From Anseranas semipalmata (Eukaryota > Chordata > Aves > Anseriformes > Anseranatidae): a stretch of 64,000 nt of DNA. Location of the stretch: the NCBI GenBank assembly GCA_013399115.1, contig VXAA01003843.1, forward strand, positions 1,398,830 to 1,462,829. Reading direction: 5' to 3'. The notes under the pieces were generated by a model. It was not told the origin of the DNA and ran no database searches. It worked only from the letters and a program-made list of their open reading frames with translations. Shown in pieces: positions 35,940 to 48,560 of the stretch (the first letter of the stretch is position 1; every line of letters starts with the position of its first letter). A program made the position numbers and the translations under genes.

Positions 35940-35986
35940 CTTGAATCTTTGAAGTCGATTATCCTGAATCTTTGAAGGAGGTTATC
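35940..35986. repeat. 24-bp tandem duplication
   Basis: 'cttgaatctttgaagtcgat' plus 'tatc' (35940-35963) is followed directly by 'ctgaatctttgaaggaggt' plus 'tatc' (35964-35986). These are two adjacent copies with few differences. Confidence 0.8.
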
Positions 35987-38900
35987 TCTGTAATCTCCAT
36001 TATCATTTTGGTCCACTGAAGGGTTTCACAAAGAATAACTATAGCTGAATGAATAGAGGGGTTCCCTAGTCATTAGTGGGAAAGAGAGAAGTTTCTTGAA
36101 AAGGAAAGTTCCTGGTTAAGATGGATTCCTCTAGAAAAGGTGCTTTCTCTCTCTTTTGGCCATAGAGGGAGACTAATATTTATTTGAAGGGATTCAGATC
36201 TTTGTAGAAGTGTTTTCCTTTGTTACAGTCGGGTTGTGGTTCTTCATGTAATAGTCATCCTATGGATCTGAAGTTTCACAGTGTCTTAAGAGCTCCCAAA
36301 TATTCTTGCTCCAGCCACACCCTTATGGATATCTCAGAGCCATAAGGGAATGTCTTTGAGGTCTCTCAGGAAAGGCAAGTATCCAGAATACTGGAAAAGG
36401 GCAAGCATGAAAATCTACCTCAAGAACGAGATACGAAGAAATGGAGGAATTGTCAATTACATATTTTGAATACCGCATTAGATGGTACAGGTCCTATCAC
36501 TAGTGAGAAGATCAGTAAGTTGCTTGATGCTGTATATGGCAATTCTCAGAATTATAATGGAATTAATAGTACTTTGTAGCCTACATCTCAGTTGCATGCT
36601 GAGAACTGAACATTTGTGAGATGCTTTCCCAGATACAGGCCAGTAGATATTAACTATATTTAACTCCATTACAGTAATTCTCATTATTACATCTTTTAGT
36701 GCATCTAAATGGTAAAACATGATCTAATTGCCAAACAAAAACAGAAACTGATTTCTGTAGCAAGTTCCAGTCATTTAAGTCAATAGTATGCTGTCCTGGG
36801 TAGTTGAATTTTGCTTTATTTTGTTGTTGTTGATTTTGTTTTGGAAGTTTAAACTGCCCCTGTCCCATCAGGGCTAGTTGGCAGCTGTTTTGAATTCTGG
36901 GGCACCAGATTCATATGCTCCCTGCAAGATGGCTTGCTTAGTGAGTAGTCAGCTCCACTTTCCAAAAACTGCACTGAATTACTGTCATATAGAGGCATCT
37001 AAAATCACCACCAATTTGAAAACACACCCATAATAGCAATCCTATTCCTGAAGGAGCTGGCATTCTCTGGCTTGCTTAGGATGAGCATCAGCCGCTTTGT
37101 GTTCATGTAGTCCCCTGTTGCTACTGGCTCCAGCTCTGAATAGTGTCATCCGAATTAAGTAGAGTGGGAAGATGGAGCTGGATTTCTCGGCATGCAGGGG
37201 ATTGTTCAGCCCTTCCCTGCACTGTTAGAGGAGGAGGGAACAATGACTGAGTAGCAGTTGGCGATGGCCCTGAGAAGCACCATTGCATCAGGAGAGCTGG
37301 TGAGGAAAAGGGGAAGTTGCTCGGAACAGTGCGCCGAGCCGTGAGCTCTCACCTGAGAGCTGGCTGGCAGGTCTGTGCACAATAACGCCGACACTGGTTC
37401 TGTGTTTATCACCCAGACAAGATCATCCTTTACTGCAAGCTCTTTGCCATAGCATCGGTATCTAGATTAATGAAGCTAGCTAGATTTTGAGAGCTGTCTT
37501 GTCATGACCTTCCCCGCAAATTTTATTTTGCAAGTTACCCAGACTGCAAGCTCCAAGCAGTAATTTTGAGCCCTGTCTCGTTCTGGCTTCTGGCAGTCTA
37601 AGTGAGCGCTCTGATGTTCACAGGGGGATGAGGAGGATAAGCACAGTCGTGGGATTTCCAGAACTGCATATTGCATGTCTGGGAGCGGGGTCAATTTTTG
37701 GGTGACCTGCAGCTCCATGATGTGAGTTTTGTGTTGTTTGATCCGTGCTTACCCATTGGTATATTTGAATGATTCTTTGAATTAGCTTTATTAAATGTAG
37801 TATTCAATAGAATTTCCCCACTTGACAGAAATACCAAATATTCTCTGGCTTAGGGAAAGGATCTCTCTCTGAAATTTAAGCATTTAATGGTAAAGCGAAT
37901 TGGTCTGAATGTCCCAATATGAGCAGCACAGAAGACACCATATTCCAGTGTGAGGTTTTATAGGATTGGAAGTTTTTTTTTCTCTTCTTGGCAAAAGAAA
38001 GTTTAGAATAGAGTAATTTTTTCAAAAGCACTGGTGATGACAAGTTTTGTGTTCCATACAAGCTTTGTGGGGTTTATGGTGTTCTCATAAACCAAAGCTC
38101 CATACTTCTGTCATTCTGGCTGGCAAACGGGGGAAAGAGTGGGCAAGAATCAGTGGGACCTCGGCTGGAGCTGGGACCTCGTGGTCCTGGGAGCCATGGC
38201 CATCCATGCTCTGAGCACCCTGACCGCTCTGCTAGCCTAGCAGTTCTCTGGGTGGATTGTCAGACTGAAAAACCTAGGAACCTTGGGACAGTGGAAGCAG
38301 AGCTAATGGGCTTTTTGTCTCCATGTCAAGCCTTTTATCTTTAGTTTCACAATGATTTGGTTTCCCATCTGTGCAGCGCGGAGACGCAGGCAAGCTGGCA
38401 GGAGCTGGGCGTGTTTCCAGTACAAGATAGGCTTCCACTGTAATTGGCTTTTTACGATTGCTAAATGCTTTGGTTTTGACGAATCAGCATTTTCCTATGG
38501 AAAAACGTTCCTTTGGAGAATTTCCAGTCAGAATGGAACCAAGTTTCAACACACTGCAAAATCCCTCCAGAACAGGATTTATTGTCTAGTTGTACTTATA
38601 AGTAATTTTACTCTTCCCTGCTTTCTTTGTATAGTAACAAAAAGAAACAAATGCAAATATCATTGCTATAGGTATTTGTAATGAGGGTCTCTATTTTTGC
38701 CTCTGGAAAGGTTATGCATGGTATAGGCATTTAAATATAACACTTGGAAAGGAGGTAGTAGAATTCCACCAGACTCCTACGTGGTGAAATGGTGATTTTT
38801 TCAGACCTTATTTTGCAGTGGGGCAGTATCAGACATCATGGAATCTAAAATTAGGTTAAATAATTCGGTATTTGCTTTGTAATGTCCTTGTAAAACAGGC

Positions 38901-41900
38901 TTAGCACATCTGAATGGGAATCATAAATTTGATCAGACGTTTGTGAACGTGTTTATATTCAGCTTTGGTTGGTTTTGACTTCTTGTTTCTTCTGGCCATC
39001 TATCCTGGACCAAAACACAGCTAAGGCTGTTGGAAGAAATGTAACAATAAATCAGTGTGTACGTGAGCAATGTTCGGAGTGATAAATACAGCCCTTCTCT
39101 CCTGCGCCTCTATGAACAGAGTGGATGTGAAGCCAGACATCATCCCGGGCTTATAATCGTGGGATGGCAGCTAGGCGCTTGTCATGGAAATTCGCAGCCT
39201 TACTTTCATGAGTTACTCATTCCCTTAATATAACTTGTTTTAAGTTTGATCACACGTGTAATTAGTGTAGTCCCTTTCTCTTTATTGGATTAACAGTTTA
39301 ATGCTTTTGAAAACCCCTCCTCCTACCACATTTACACAGGGTCTTTTCCAGTCCATGTCAGCTGCCTTCCCAGAATTCAGTTAAACCATAGCTAATCATT
39401 TTGCCTTGAGGCAAGGTGGTAAGTTCAGGGTGATCCAGTTGCATCACTGTGAATGCAGGATGTTTTTGCACTTTCTTAAGCAGCTGAAGTTGCTGAATGA
39501 ACCCCGTATGTGGCTGCAAGACTGCTGAGAGCATTTCTAGAGGTATGAGAAGACTTCATTCCCTCTCCAACCAGCAGTCCCTTGAGAGAAGACGTTTGTG
39601 GCATGTAAGGCTGTATCCCTTCGCACACTTAGAATAGCTTGTTGCTAGATACTGTTTTATCCCTGCATATCCCTCCTGCTGGGCCTGCCCTGTCATTTGT
39701 GCTGACATGGGGACAGAAGAGGAAAATTCTAGTCAGTTGTAGTGGGATCAACGATGTGTCCAAAATGAGCAGTAGCAACAGCAAGATAAAATCCCTTTAT
39801 TTAATATGCCCCAAAAGGGGGAAGATGGAAAAAGGAAAAAAAAAATGCATTATACCTTTTATGGTTCTGAGCTGCAGTAGACAATTACTAACATACCGCA
39901 GCTACTTGGAATTGTTTAAAGAAGCTGTTTGCTATATTTCATGTAGATCTGGAAAAAAAAATAAACACAGGGAACTGTGAAATTTAATTAGTCTTAATTG
40001 GAAATAAATCCGAGGCCTTAATTTCTGATCAGTATTACCCAAAGTCCAAGCATGTTTATATTCAGAATGAAGATTCATATCCTTCTCTAATTGGAAGGAT
40101 ATTACTTAGCAAATTGTATGCTGAGAGATGAAACTGACTTGTAGCATGGAGTTCATCAAAGAAACTGGCCCAGCTCTGTTTAGTCCTGAGCCTGAAAGTC
40201 ACCAAGAGGAATACGTGACTCTTATGTGTCTTGTTTAGACTGTGGTTAGGAAGGCGGTGTGCCACAAGCCGTGCTGTCAATGAAACCTACTGGTAAACAA
40301 CGTACTAAAGGTGCAGGATAAAGCTGTGGATGTGAAGCCATGGGAGTAAGAGGAGAACATGGGCCCACAAAAGCGTGGGCTTTCTCTTCAGCTAGATCTG
40401 TGGATGTTTGATGCGTCTGAAAGTGCACCTGCTTAAAGGGCCTGTTCCAGCGTGCTCTACTCGGCGCTCTTTAAAAATACATCAAGTATTTTTTTACTTT
40501 AGGAAGCAGAAGAAACCCAATATTACTGGAAGTTTTCCAGGCACAGGACTGAGTTTATTTTTCTCCTACTTAAAGAAAAGATTCCTTCTCAGTCTCTGAA
40601 AGAACACTTTGAGCTGATCTGTGTGCTGTAAGGGTCTTGCAAAACCCTCTGATGCAGGGAAGGTCAATGTGTTACGGGACTGAAGCTTTCCAATGAAGAC
40701 TTTGGCTTGGAAAATACTGATTTAGCGTATCCACTATGGGCTGTGCAATTTGCAGGACATGCTTTAGTATCCTGTAGTGGCACGAGGCTGCTATAATGCA
40801 GCTGGAAATGTGCTGCTAATTTCTTCTGTAGAGCTTAAAAACATGGCAGACTTCTTAAATTTCCAACATATTGTTTAGGCAGGATTGTATATGTGAATAT
40901 TTTTATAATAAATGGATGTAGTCAGCTTAATTCTGTATAAACATAGACATTCCTAAAAATTAATCTAAGCTGCCTAAAGAGTCCAAGTCAGGTTCTTTTG
41001 ATTTTTCTGCAGGCTGTGAGTACTGCAGGTAGTCCTCTTCTAGGTCAGGATCATTTCCCTGCATCTGAGAGGAGCCACGTTCATCCTATACAAGCAATCC
41101 GTCAAATTCCTTTTCTGCAATAACTTCCAGTAAATCTACGTTTTGGTTTTATCCAGTTTAATTGAAACTTTGGCTTTTGTTTTGAGTGCAGCTGGTTTTA
41201 TGTAAAGCTTCAATGACTGCGTTGAACCTGGGTCAGCTGAGCTACTTTCAGATGATTTAATGCTGACATCTGCTGTTATCAGGATCACAACTTGTGACCA
41301 GCCACCAGTGTTTTCCTATATTCCAGAAAAATTATACTTCTTGGTGGTGGGGGGAAATTAAGCTTATGTTTGCATAGTAGATAACTAAGTAGGGAGGAAT
41401 GTTGTTTGTTTTTTGTTCTTATTTTTTTCTTCTTTCACGTGTATGTATATATATAACATTTGTTAAATAGATACTTTTTAGAAAGTGTCTTGGTTTCTGA
41501 AGCTGATGAAGCAGTTTATTAATAATAGAAATGGTTTAAAGTAATCCAGCTATTCTAGCAATGCACGCAGAAGCTGTGGAAAATTTTCTACAATTTATTC
41601 TTTTTCTGTGGAAAAACAAGCTTTATTAACAAGCTCCTGCATCCAGCACTATTCCAGGCCGAACTATTCTGAATTTGGCCCAAAATCAGCTGTCCTTTTT
41701 TTTTTTTATTCCGATCAGAATGGGCAAAGAATGAGCTTTAGATAGTAGCTAGAGCTTCTCAGCTGTTTGTGACTGCTTCAATTTTATGCTTAAATTACCA
41801 ATGATCAAAACCATTGATTACTATTCCATGTGGGTGTTTGAAGTCCCGGTGTTGCTGTGTGTGAAATGAGCTGGTATACAGAGCAGCAGAAAAATAATCA

Positions 41901-42524
41901 TAGCTTTAATTCTGTGTTCTGTCCCTGATGCAATGGAAAAAACTAAGGCGAAGGTGAACATCCTCAAACTACACTTTGCCTGGTTTTAATAATAGATTTG
42001 CATTTATAAAGTTAGTTTTTACTAAGAATATTGACCTGTGACACAACAAAGCTATCTGGGTATGCAAAGGGTGGTTCTGGAAGTGGAATGCAAATTCTGC
42101 TCACAGCGAGGATTCATCCCAGTCTTGAACACTGTATCGTATTAGCAAAACATTTATAGTGTGAGAGACACATGAGTCAAAGTATTACACTAATAGTTTA
42201 AACTGAAGACATGCCAGAATTTTTCTGTGGTGTTCTCTGACGTATATATAGCAGAGTGAACAACCAAGAAGAAAATTGAGTGTTGTAAATCAAACTCTTG
42301 CTCAATCCACCTTCAGTATTCAGGAGAAAGTTTACACAGCTGCCTCTCAGCAACTGCTAATAATAAACTGTATTTCTACCTTCTTGTACACAATGGTAAT
42401 ATTTTCACTTAGGTGACCAGCAGGACTTGACTGTCAACATGTGGGTGAAAATTTCACTTCCTTATTTTTCCTGAGTAAGAATTCTGTTACTTTCTTCAAC
42501 TAATCTTGAGGTCATTGACAATAT
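35987..42524. other. unique sequence, nothing recognised
   Basis: A 6.5-kb unique AT-leaning stretch with no gene or repeat that I can support. Short A-runs occur near 39836-39845 and 39952-39962 and a T-run near 41698-41707. The longest frames (109-113 codons at 38352-38681 and 39639-39980) are unrecognised. Confidence 0.55.
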
Positions 42525-42730
42525 TTGCTTAATCGAGGTGTGTTGTGTTGGAGACCCTCACCCCAGGGCTGTCCCCATCCTGCTGTGGAGCTGAGGATGC
42601 CGTGGGCAGCTGGTGGGCACGGCAGGTCTTGCACCAGCGTGGAGCTGGGATGCAGCTGGCCAGGAGACTCGGAGCGCTCCCGCGTGCCTAGCCCAGGCGA
42701 GTACCAGCTGTCCCAAGAGCAAGGTAGGAT
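42525..42730 (+). other. GC-rich block, possible exon
   Basis: This GC-rich island contains eight CpG between 42600 and 42700. The open frame 42525-42890 (121 codons) spans it, as does a second frame. A good splice donor, AAG|GTAGGA, has its GT at 42724-42725. A modest acceptor-like 'ctcaccccag' ends at 42566. Together these would give an exon of 157 bp (42567-42723). The peptide is rich in Gly, Ser, Pro and Trp and is not recognised. It could be a coding or lncRNA exon, or an old GC-rich repeat. Confidence 0.25.
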
Positions 42731-45700
42731 TCAGGATGCTGTCCCGCTCTGGCACAGGTCTTTTGGATTACTATGGACAAATCATTTTTATTACTTTTGT
42801 TTCTCAGATTCCCTGCAATCAAATGGACTGGTGCTATTTCCCTTCACTGCAAAGTGTGGTTTTACAAGTAGAAAGCGCTATGAAAGTTAGGCAGTGATTT
42901 TATTGTTAAGCATTAGCACTTATTTCTTGGACACAACCAGCAACTTGGCTGCCTGCGGTGCCCCTGCCTCGCTGCGTGCCTTGCTTATACGCTTACATCC
43001 AGCTTTGTTCAGTGTCACCTGGCTTTTTGCTCTAGAGAAAAATAGCAGTCTGATAAGTTCTTAATTCTGATTGCTTTTTATAAAAGTAAGCAACTTTTTA
43101 AAAATCTTGGAATATATAGCCTCGAGGGAGTTTCATTATATTTTGGCCTGTTTCAACCAGGGAGAGGTCTTTAGGCGGAGAAAAAAAAAAATCCTGCAGA
43201 GATGGAGAACTATTTATCCAGCCAAGGAGAGTTGTAAATATAAAAGTTATCCAAATCTTCCACACCGTTGAAAAAGTTGTCACTTAATTGTTTCTAGTTT
43301 AAAAAAGAATCATAACAAGAAGTTCTCAGGTTATATCAAGTCAAAATTATCTCATGTCAAAATCAAGTACATATTTGCAAAATAAGTTGCTCACATGAGA
43401 ATCTGTGTTGCTTTCAACTGCAATGCAGAACTCAACCCAATCCTTTTTAAGCTTTTAAAGAATCATTGTCACTTCCTTGAATTCCCTTCTGTTTGTTGTT
43501 TAATCTTGTGTAACATGCAAGTAAATTAATTCACTGCAAGTCTATAATGTTTTGTGTTTGTGTCTATATTTAGCCTGCTTTATTTGTTGAGGGTGATTGT
43601 GATTCATTCAGCTACTGGCAAGAAGGCAGATTCCTATGTACTTTTCACAGTGTGCTGAAACACGGAAAGACAGAAAGAAAACCAAATGGCCAGACTGAAA
43701 CTGTCCGGTTGCTAGCATTTCCACACTGAAGACCACTTACTGTCTTCTGCGTAGTTCTTCTTTACTGCAAGGATAGAAATCTTGTCCAAACAAAATTTGA
43801 TGTTGCATTCTTTAAGGGGCAGGTAGTGGTGGACATCAAGTCCTTGCTGCCATGTTAAAAGTTGCCTGAATTTTGAGGCATCCCTTGGGTGCTGGGCATT
43901 TCTTAGCAGGACTAGCTGTTGGCTGGTGAGAGTAACATGGGGAGCACAGAACCTGTAACTTAAGTACCTTATCTCCCGCCTTCGCTTGCTGCTTAACTGT
44001 ATGTCACTTTCCGTGTGTCTCATTTTTGCTCTTTCCCAAACAATTCAGAGTTGCTGCCATCTTCTAAAAGTTTTCTGCCATCTAAGCTGCTGCTGTACTT
44101 TGATAACATACTTTGATAGACTTTTTCACGTTTCCTGTATGTTCATTTTGTTTCCTCCACTTCTACCCTTTAGTTCCAGCACGTTATTTCAGGACTCGTC
44201 TGTTGCAAACGTTTGCAGGATTGTCTCCAGTTTCATAGCACTCTCCTCCTTCCTATTCTTAAAATAAAAGTTTGATCACCGCACACGTTCCCCTCTGAAG
44301 TCACTATACTGCAGGAATTGCACAGTTTGGTCATGGTAATAGCTGGGCTGCTGTGGTGTTTTTCAGCGACTGTGTACTGAAGTCACTTGACTGAAGGCCA
44401 TCCTCGCCACAGCCAGATAAAATACTAAGTCACTATTTTGTTGGGGTGGAGCTAGAATAAATTATTTGATCTGGTGAATGGAAACAGTTGCTTCTGGTCA
44501 TTCTTGACCTCCGGAGCTTTGATTTAACATGTCACATGCACATTGAGCATGCATTTCTCCCATCAGCAATCAGATCAATTACTGTTCATTAAAATAGTGT
44601 TGTCTTAAACTGAATGTTGGCACGAGAGATTAAACGGTCTATAGTAAAATTGCTTATTTGCATGAATAAAGGCTTCGCTTCCCTCTCTGTTCCTACAGAA
44701 TGGACAACTGGGATAAGTAGCTCATTGTAGCTGTTGGCTCATGACGCTGGCTAATGGCCATGTATCTCCTCTGTATAACTCTGCTGGTAGGAACAAACAG
44801 CTAATCTCTTCTGTGGCAGCCAAAAGTGGAATAGTTGGTATGGAAAAAGAAATGAAATTCTACCCATTTTTTGTGTAAGTCATGATAACTTAAAATCTCA
44901 TTGCACAGTTAGATAGCTGTGTTCATGTGCACATCTAGAAAGGGATGCGGTCCATCTGTCATATAGTTTATGCTGAGGATTTGCATAACAGGACTTTCTT
45001 TAATAGAGGCTTTCTTGTTTTATTTTCTTTCTACACTTGAAGCTCAAGCTTTCTGCTGACTTAGGGATTTGAAGTTAGGTGCAAGTTGTCTGTAGATAAG
45101 GAAAAGTGGGCTTGTTTAGATGCTCATTCCTTATGGGATGGGGCAAGTTTCTTCAGTTCTCAAAATTTAATGTATAACTTTGTCTAATAACCAGTAGTTG
45201 AAAAAGGAAAACAAAGGATCTTTAGAAGCACTTTGGAGGGATCTTTGGCAGTGCCTGGATTAATTCCTGTGAGCAAAATACACACTGGAAACTCATTCAT
45301 TCACTAAGTCATCCTACCACTTGTAGGAAACTTGAATAAACTCTCCAGAGGTCAGTCCTTTTAAGTGCTGTCCTGGCATTGTCACGTTCAAGAGTCCAGC
45401 CTTGCAAACTGTGAAGCCTCAAGTCTATGTGCCATTAATCCTGCGGGTTTACTAATACCAGTAAGTGTTGGTAGAGGATCAGTGGAAGAGGGGTTTGGGC
45501 TGGCCTGTGGCTTCCTGGAGGAGCACAACTTTCTTGTCTCAGAGAGAAATCTCTCTCTTTTTGTAGACAAGTGTGTGGGAAAGCTATGCCCCAGGAATTA
45601 TATATAGGACACAGAGAAAAGACTTTTTCCCTGCAGGGGTAAGCAGACAGATACCATCGTTTAGAAGGAAAACCAAGAGAAAATGATTAAGCAGCATTAA

Positions 45701-46387
45701 GTCCAGCCTTAAGTCCAGCTCCATCACCTGGAGTCTGCCTAAGAGTCCAACCATCTTCAGCTCCTTACTGATACAAAGCTTTCTTTTGCTAGTGGATCTT
45801 TGCTAAGATGTGTGGAAAGAGTTTGATAGAGGTTACAGAGTGTACGATGAACAGAACTTAAATGTAGTTAAGGAGATCTGCTAACACGCCACTGAAGTAT
45901 CAATTCAGAACTCGATTTCTCTTTCTACCCAGACTTATTAGTTTCTCCCTGGGGATTTCATTAGCCAAGACTTCATAAGAGCCTAATGAGAAACATTAGG
46001 CAGCCTTCACAATGCTGTTGGGAACTTCCCAGCCTCCTGTGAGAACTGTCATTTTTGGGCAGAGCCATGTTTGTGCTCCTTTCTCTGAAAGGTCTTTCAT
46101 TAAAAAAAGAAACAGTGTTTTTAATTGCGCTCAGGGTCTGCTTTCCATTTTCCTCTTTCCTTTGAGTTGCATTAAAAACTTTTAAGGCCATGTTTGCTCT
46201 TTTCTCTGCTGGAGATTACTCAGCAGAACGTTGAATATATGAAACTATTACCTTGAGTAGAGGTGGTTTTGACTGAAGCTGCTTCACCATTTTTAAACCT
46301 TTCCCTGTCCTTAATTGTGGTCCTAAACCTGCTTGGGTTGAGAGATTACCAGTGCTAGCAGTACTCTGGTTTGCTTAAAATGTTTTT
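42731..46387. other. unique sequence, nothing recognised
   Basis: No gene is recognised. The minus frame 43712-44023 (103 codons) is unrecognised. An octamer motif lies at 44656-44663 in an enhancer-like AT-rich stretch (44540-44680). Confidence 0.55.
44656..44663 (+). promoter_or_regulatory. octamer (POU) motif in candidate enhancer stretch
   Basis: A perfect ATTTGCAT octamer, followed by GAATAAAG. The surrounding 44540-44680 is AT-rich, non-coding and contains CATGCA and TCAATTA words. The motif is seen; the function is inferred. Confidence 0.25.
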
Positions 46388-46411
46388 GTTGTTGTTGTTG
46401 TTGTTGTTGTT
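46388..46411. repeat. (GTT)8 microsatellite
   Basis: Eight perfect GTT units, followed by a T-run. Confidence 0.95.
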
Positions 46412-47379
46412 TTTCCTCCATTTCTGTTGTACCATTTCAGCTGAATGACTTCTGGCATGGGGTTCAGTGCACGTCCCAGTATGCTTTGCTCGTTTGAACA
46501 AAGTAGGCAATAGTAAAAACGTGACAGACTGACATACCTTTTCATCTAGACTGTGCATGGCAAGGGACACGGAAGATGGATCATCTGAACTATTTTGGAC
46601 TCAGGCAACAGTTCCTGCTGAGAAATACCTGACAGTACCAGTCAGGGAGCAAAAATGCTTTTTTGTTGTGAGCCTGGCTTATTCTACTATTAAAGAAACT
46701 TTTAAATCTCCTCTGCAATTCCACTTTGGTTGAGGATACTGAGCAGATGGTCAAATCTAGAGTTTGTCACTGTCATTCTGGTACAGCAACAAAAGGAGGA
46801 TAGAATCTAAAGTGAGTAGGCTTTTACTTAGCCTGGGTCAGCCTGACTCGTCCCCTGAACTGCCTGATCTCTGTAGCTCAGTGCTTCCATGCGTCAAGCC
46901 AAGCAGCCCAGGTGGCATCATCTCAGCCTACACCTGATAAGCCATAGCAAGCTCTGCCAGTGACTTAGACTACTTGTGGTGGGAAATTCAAATCATGCTT
47001 TTCAAAGAAACTGCTACACAGAGGCTGGGAAAGCTATTTTACCCTTCACTGATAGGTAATTATTGTGTTACGAGTGATACCATTCCCTCTGGTGTGAGAG
47101 GCATTCTTATTATAACCCTTAAGTGTTGTATTTTTGTCAATCAAATGAGGCTTTCATCATGGCAAAATACCATATTGTTGTTTATGGGGCAGATTTAAGC
47201 TATGTCTTCTAGAAAATGTACAGATATATAACAATGTATATTTTATATGTAAAGTTCCATAATTTTATTAAGAATCTCATCTGATTAAGTTAGGAACCCT
47301 TTAAAGCTATTGTATTGACTATGGGTAAAGATTTCAAATGATGCCATAAAGTTTTTTATCTTTTGAAACTATTAAAATT
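46412..47379. other. unique sequence, nothing recognised
   Basis: Unique sequence without supported features. Confidence 0.55.
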
Positions 47380-48560
47380 ATTTTGCTCTGAGTCTTCATC
47401 TTAATCAAATATTTTGATGACATCTCTTATCTGAAAACTTGTTCTCCCTAAATTTGTGTCTGGTGTTTTGGATTTGTTTTTGGCTCTAGTATTAGTAGCA
47501 AATTATTGATGGCCAGCTTGTCTATTAGTATGTTGTCTCCATACAAAGTTAACTTTTTCTTTGTCAGGAGGAATTTGGCTAATCTTTTACATGTTGGTTT
47601 ACATGTGACTTCATAAATGCAGCCAAACCTGATGTGAGGGGATTGCAGTTATCGGTTTTGTAAGAAGTTATTTCTGGTTAAATTCAAACAGGTTCAGAAG
47701 ACTCAGTATCTCATCCACTAGTCTTGCAGTCATGTACACTATTGCTTTGCCTTTTTTGCCTTCAGTGCACAAGAGTTCACTGGTGGTAACGACCTCCCAT
47801 AACCATAATTTCTCACATGACAGTGGAAAGTTGCCATCGATCTTCTTTGCAGCACTTCATACTTGCAGGATTGCTGTGTTTCTCCTGCGTATTGCTTCAC
47901 AAGTACCTTGTCTTTGCGTCTGATAGAAGGCAGTTGGTTCTTCTCCAAGCAAAAACTCTACTTCAGAAGCTGTGAGTTAAGCTGAAGCCTGACTCAGTAA
48001 ATTCTCGGAAATTTCTTTTTTCGTCAGAGTGCTCTCTGCTTTGCTCTTTGACACAGTAGTCTTTAAAATGTTTTCAATGTGAATGCATTGCAGTATCTCC
48101 TTCAAGTGCTTGGCAAACATCAAGAACTGGGAATCTGATTGCAGTCATGGAAGCTCTCACAGGAGTTTTCCATGAATTAAAGCCTCAGATGAAGTGAGAT
48201 TTGGCATTTGGATCCTCTGAAGTTGCTTGAATGATAAATGTCTTTTCAGACTATTTAGAATCATGTCAACTATCTTCATCATCTTTGTTGCTTGACTATA
48301 GATAGGAAAACTCTGCTTCAAAATTTCCTTAGAGCTGACTAGTTCGGTATTTACAGTAAAATACAAATTATAATAATTAAAAAATCCAGTTTCATGTCTA
48401 CAAGAGCAGTAGTAGCTGATGCGTGAACAGCACTGCTACTGTGACATTCCATTTCCATTTTGGTGGTCTTGGAGAAGATGCTTATAGTGAAGTAATTTAA
48501 CCAGGCACTCCAATGAATGGTATGCACACACCTCTGACTTGTGTTGTGCTGCATCAGGTG
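47380..48560 (-). other. decayed coding-like block, unclassified
   Basis: The plus strand is persistently pyrimidine-rich, so the minus strand is purine-rich as coding strands often are. Three minus frames of 67-69 codons (47739-47948, 48157-48366, 48351-48554) follow each other in shifted registers. Several readable stretches rich in Lys, Ser and Leu are broken by stops and shifts. This could be an old DNA-transposon or LINE relic or a processed pseudogene. I recognise no domain and do not assign a family. Confidence 0.25.
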
